Below, piece after piece: positions 59,323-64,000 of a DNA stretch of 64,000 nt; position 1 is the first letter of the stretch, and every line of letters starts with the position of its first letter. The stretch comes from Globodera rostochiensis (Eukaryota > Nematoda > Chromadorea > Rhabditida > Heteroderidae). The notes beneath the pieces are model-generated. The model ran no database searches and had not been told where the DNA came from. It saw nothing but the letters and a program-made list of their open reading frames with translations. Location of the stretch: assembly GCA_018350325.1 (NCBI GenBank), contig JAEVLN010000001.1, forward strand, positions 3,563,254-3,627,253. Direction: 5' to 3'. The position numbers and the translations under genes are program-made.

Positions 59323-62208
59323 TCTTTGATAGCGCGGAACTGAATGGACAAAGGGACGATTGGTTATTAACTCAACGGGGGGGGGGGGGAATATGCGAGT
59401 GGGGGGGGGGGGGTGGAGAGCAATGGCATCCCATAATTCGTAATTATGTGAGAATGGGAGCAAATTACTTAGGGTGGGTCATAAATTTTGTCTCATTATT
59501 TTTCGTGATATTCAAAAAAAAAACCCATAACAATTGGAAAAATACGTAATGGATTTTGCTTCTTTTTTTTTTGTACAAATTATTGATTGATTTATACGTT
59601 TCACCCTTTTAATATTCTTTATTTACATCGGAATTTGATCTTTTTTTCCACGTTTATTGTAAAATGTTGCTTGAATTTTAAGGCCCATGCCCAAAAACCA
59701 AGCGATAAATCGTTTCTTTCAAAATCAAAATTCCTTATTTGTTAATGGAGCTCAGAAAATTAAATAAATGGGTGGTCACGACGAGGTCCAGAGATTGGAT
59801 TGGATTGGGTTAAAGTCCGATATGCCATCATTATTATGCCAATGGACGATGGACAATCTTTGCTCTTTGCTCTTTGAGTGAACAAATATACGCGTTTTGC
59901 GTTGAAAGAACAGCAAAAAGAGGCCATTTGACCGATTGTGGGGCCTAATAAGCCTAAGGGAAAGGGGGGGGGGGGGAGAATTGGTGGGAAGGAAAAAAGC
60001 CATGCCCCGGGGGGAGACGGGGCGCCCTAATTGGCACTTGGAACATCTTTCTCCCCCCTAATTGAGTATTAAGTATTTAATGACCCCTTTGCACATCGAA
60101 ACAATATAACCAGTGAGTTCTTATCAATTTGTGACGTCAACGATGATTTTGCCTGCAATGATAGGGCTTCGAATGTGAAAGTGAGGCGTTGCCGGAGGGG
60201 GGGGGGGAATTTTTGCTTAACTTTTAAATTTCTAAATTCAGTGGTTCTATTTTGATTGGACTGTGAAAAATTAAAAATCCAATGAAATAAATGGCATTTT
60301 TTGTGAAAGCCAAAGACACACTCAAAACGGGTCAATGTTTGAGAAGAGCGCAAAAGTCAGTAAAATAAAACAAAAAGGCGAATATTCAATTTCAGCCCAA
60401 TTAATGAACTTTGGCCTCTGTGGCCAATTCAAATGGCCACAGATTTTGAATTGGCCCGATGGACCGAGCGAAAGTCGAATGATCGAAAGAAAGAAAGCCC
60501 CCCCCCCCCCCCCCACTTATGACTTTGCCGTCGATGAAGTCACAAAAGTCATTATGTTTTGTGTTTGCTTAATTATTTTAACGGTTACTTTTATTTCTTC
60601 GAGCCCCCCCCCCCCCCCCCCCCGGCGGTGCCAGTTGAGAAGTGCAAAGACTTTGAACTTTGTTTGCACAACACAATTTCGCTGCTTTTTGCTGTCCTTA
60701 TCAAAAGGCTTTTAAATAAATCGGAGGACTTATAATTCGCGCACCTTTTAAATAAATTTTAAACATTTGGGGGGGGGGCGAGGCGCCTACGGGGCAAAGG
60801 CGGCGGGTCGTATGGAAAGGGCAATCTTAGCAAGACAAGTGATCACAAAATAAGGACAAAGTAACACAGACTAATGCAAAAACTATTCAAAACAATTAAT
60901 TTAAGAATTTGAATTTACTTTTGCAATTAATTCACCTTTTTTTGAATTCATTTTGATGGACGACTTCACTTCACAAAGCAAATAATTAATAACTTCCGCT
61001 GAATCAAAGTCCACCAACCGACCAAAACAAATGCATCTCTTTAAACGATTAAATTGTTTTTTATGTTTTTGTTGTTTATAAATAAATATGTCCATAACCT
61101 CCCCAATCAGCGGGGGGTGGACAAAATTTCGTTATCGGCGGAATACCCCCAAAGATAAATCAATTAGGCCCAATTACTAAATCCGCCCGTTTCCAAAATA
61201 AAAATGCTAAATTTTTAGAACGTTTTGGTGGCGCGCAAAATGTTTGTTCAGGCCGTGTCTGACGGCTTGCACAGAAAGAAGCATTCGAATTGCCAATAAA
61301 TGAGCTTTTCACATCCGTTGGCCATTTTTTTTGTGCCAAATTCCCGTCGATTCGCAATTAATGGGCTTTTTGATAGGCCAATTGTTAAGAGTTTTAATTG
61401 TGTTTATTTCGAGGAAAGTTTAAAAGCCGGGAGGGCCATAAATTAATTTTGAAACATTTAAACCGAGCAAAAAATGCACAATTCTTTCTTTCTTCATCAT
61501 TTTGTTATTCTTACAAATTTCATCTATAAATTATGGAATTAATAATTGCCAAAGCTTTTAGAATCGACACAATGCACAAATAAATGACCATTTAACATTT
61601 AATTGATTGGTTGATTGCCCATTTAACAAATAATTAGTGAGGCATTTACCGGTATTTGGACGCTGTCAATAAATTTGAATTTTGCCATAAATAAAAATGT
61701 GTCCAATTTTAATTTTGCCCTTTCCTTTTTTACCTCGGGGGACCCGTAGAAAATAACTGAAACAAAGGAACATCGGCGACCTCAGCAAATTGGCACAAAA
61801 ATTGAATATTTTCATAGCTTCTGCAAAAACTCGGCTCCGAAAGAAACCAAAAAATGGAGGAAATAAATAAAAGGAAAACGCATGGCGTTTATTTGAGAAA
61901 ATATGGCCAAATTTCGATGGGAAAGAGGCAATAAAATTGGCCAAATTTGGGCAATTATTTATTCTTTAAACGATTCGATCGAAATCATTTGAAAACTTAA
62001 ACATTTCCACAACTTGAATTCACTTTTCAAAGTGAAATTTGCATTTTGTTAGATATTGCGATCAGAAAAATTCAAAGCAAAAATAATTTTTGATTTTCCG
62101 ATTGGACTAGACGAGTTGAGAGTTTGCCAGCAGACGGGCGGGTGGCCGGCCGGCCCTACAGAGACTCCAACAGACTCTTAAATAAACTCTCAAATATTAA
62201 TTAGGTAA
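59323..62208. other. Intergenic, no gene seen
   Basis: AT-rich sequence with several C- or G-runs (59.38, 59.40, 59.96, 60.20, 60.50, 60.60 and 60.77 kb). Short open frames lack recognisable motifs. It separates the transporter promoter from the IP3 receptor 3' end. Confidence 0.5.
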
Positions 62209-64000
62209 TTAACACCCCCCCCCCCCCCGGACGCCCGCCTGATTCATTTCGTGCATTCGCTGTCCCAACTCTCTCAAAGCGTTTTGATTCTGTCGGATTT
62301 GCTCTTCAAGATCGCGAAGGTCAAAGTGTTCACTGTCCCCGGTGCTGTCCTCTTTCAAGGAAATTGCCTTCAAAAATTGGTTTAAACAATTCAAATCAAA
62401 ATATAAAAATGCCTGCATCCGCGGAAACCAATCCAAATTGCGTTCCTGTTTAAATGTTTTTACGTTTTCAATTTCCCTAACAAATAAGCTGCTGCTTTAC
62501 CTTCACACATTTGGCCACGTAACTTTCAGGCCCAGTGAATTCAGTCTCGTCTTTGACCTGCAACCAGACGATGAAGTGCAAATAGTGCCTATAAAAAGGT
62601 CAATTCAATGTCTTATTGCCTTAGGACAATATGTCAAAAAAGGAATCCAATTTAATTTGGCTTAACATTGGCACTTTGATGGCTTTTACCAAAGATTGTG
62701 TTCCCGCTCGCTGTGTTCCTCAAAAGTGACCGATTTGTTGTCGAAACGGCTCCTTTCCAAGCCGCAGATGAAACAATTGTTGCGCAACACAAACTCGCGC
62801 TCGTTCTTCTCGGCACGTAAATCACCAAAAGTGTCGATGATCACGCCGAATATCAGGTTGAGTACGATGATGATCAACACGATGTAGAAGGTCATGTCGT
62901 ACAGAATGCGCCAAATGAAGTACGGCTCCTGGACAGAGAATCTTTTTTGGATGAGTTGGCTCTCCCAAAATAAATCAAATTTTAAGTAATGGCTTCAAAT
63001 CACAAATCCCACTCACGTGAGGGCCCACACTGCGCAGAACGTCTCCAATGCCGCCTCCGTTTCGGAGTCCTGGAATAAAATATTTAAGAATATTTAAGAA
63101 AGTTTGTTGGCCCTCCCCGTCATTGGCCCACCCACCCCAATTGAGCGTGGTCAGAATGCACATTAAGAGCGTGTCGCAGGAAGGAATCTTCAGCTCCTCC
63201 TCCTCGTCCTCCTCGTCCTCCGGGTACTTTTTGTCTCTGTTCCGTTTGTCGCTTTCTCTGTCGTCACATTGTCCCGCAACTTCGCCGCCGCCGTCTCCGT
63301 CTCTCTGCTGGTTAAATTCGCATGGAACTCTGCTGGGGGACGGGGAGTTCGGGTCGTCCAAATGAGCCTTGTTCAGTTTGTGCACTTCCAAGCGAAAGTC
63401 TGCAGGGAATGAGAGGAGTTGAAGCAATTGGAAGAATGGGGGGGGGCACCTCGCTGGAAGAACAGGTAGCCAATGATGGAGAAGTGGTAGACCAGGATCA
63501 GGGCCAGCAAGCCGGTCAGAATGATGGACTGCCAGTTGCGCGTCACGGATCGGATCACATTGCGCAGTGTGTCCTCGCTGGCCACAACATCAAACAGCTA
63601 ACAACGGCATTGAAACAGTTCCCGGCATTTATTGATTTTTAATGTTTAACCAGGAATGCATAAATGAACGGATGGACCACCAATCCGAGCAAACAGCACA
63701 GCAAATAGCCGCTATGGTAGAGTATTGTCGAGTCCATCAGCAAATCACGCCAATTGCGCTCGGCAAAGCCGCGATTACCGGCATAACTGGCAATGTGCAC
63801 GCATTTATTGACCAACTTAACGACCGAAACATTTTAAACTTTACGCTAATCGAAGCGCAAAACATTGGACAAAAAAGACCTGAAAAAGGCCGAGAAAATA
63901 CAAAGCGGACAAAAGTCCGAACAGAGCGATTAGAAGCAGCGTGGAGCTGACCATTAAGGCAAAAATGCCAAGTTGTGAGGAGCGAGAAAGGCCAAGGCAC
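62209..64000 (-). CDS. itr-1: Inositol 1,4,5-trisphosphate receptor, 3' part (runs off window)
   Basis: Only the channel domain and tail are in the window; the 5' part lies beyond 64,000. In order on the minus strand come [57 protein letters not shown] with [20 protein letters not shown], and an S5-pore loop with an acidic tract (EDEEDEEEE). Then come [17 protein letters not shown], the selectivity filter [11 protein letters not shown]6 ([20 protein letters not shown]), the Zn-binding FICGLER ... HSEREHNLW and the tail [11 protein letters not shown]. The protein is the ER calcium-release channel. The tail ends in a Gly-rich GVRGGGGC, partly over a C-run. A 45-nt stretch at 62,412-62,368 looks like a GC-AG intron; it is in frame, so its retention would add 15 residues. 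Confidence 0.93.

Overview
The window looks like a tylenchid plant-parasitic nematode genome; a cyst nematode (Globodera/Heterodera type) is the best guess. The support is small compact genes with many introns of 36-60 bp, nematode-style homologues (PABP, Pax2/5/8 paired domain, CYFIP/GEX-2, IP3 receptor/ITR-1, a G-alpha, an SLC16 carrier), at least two probable GC-AG introns, moderate GC content and very dense short repeats. The species call is inference.

Layout. 1-18,092 is one long array of a ~29-bp satellite. It runs in one orientation to ~1,722 and then flips. Copies decay into single-base indels after ~2.3 kb, and 7.73-16.39 kb is homopolymer noise that looks like unpolished low-quality sequence with satellite islands still visible. 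18.7-22.1 kb (+) is a gene that by splice phase encodes Gly/Asn-rich modules, an RRM, a ~280-residue acidic repeat and a histone-stem-loop-binding (SLBP) domain; this fusion is the most unusual coding object here. 23.4-27.0 kb (+) is the C-terminal half of CYFIP/Sra-1 with no N-terminal half in reach. 28.4-29.1 kb holds pieces of one cytochrome P450 on opposite strands. 30.9-32.7 kb (-) is a Pax2/5/8-type gene, followed on the same strand by a poly(A)-binding protein (33.1-35.2 kb) that lacks its MLLE domain.

35.2-42.4 kb has no gene. It is packed with short non-autonomous elements, many flanked by perfect 8-bp target duplications, including nested insertions whose order can be read. 42.6-46.2 kb (+) is an SLC16 monocarboxylate-type carrier, and 48.2-52.3 kb (+) is a 14-exon G-alpha gene with minisatellites in its introns. 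A 55-bp satellite of about 60 copies fills 52.6-55.9 kb. 56.4-59.3 kb (-) is an MFSD8/CLN7-like transporter, and 62.2-64.0 kb (-) is the 3' end of an IP3 receptor gene that runs off the window.

The genes do not form an evident pathway. CYFIP (WAVE complex), G-alpha and the IP3 receptor all act in signalling to actin or calcium, but their proximity is probably incidental. Exon boundaries were placed by hand from splice motifs, phase and family similarity; no alignment or transcript data were available.
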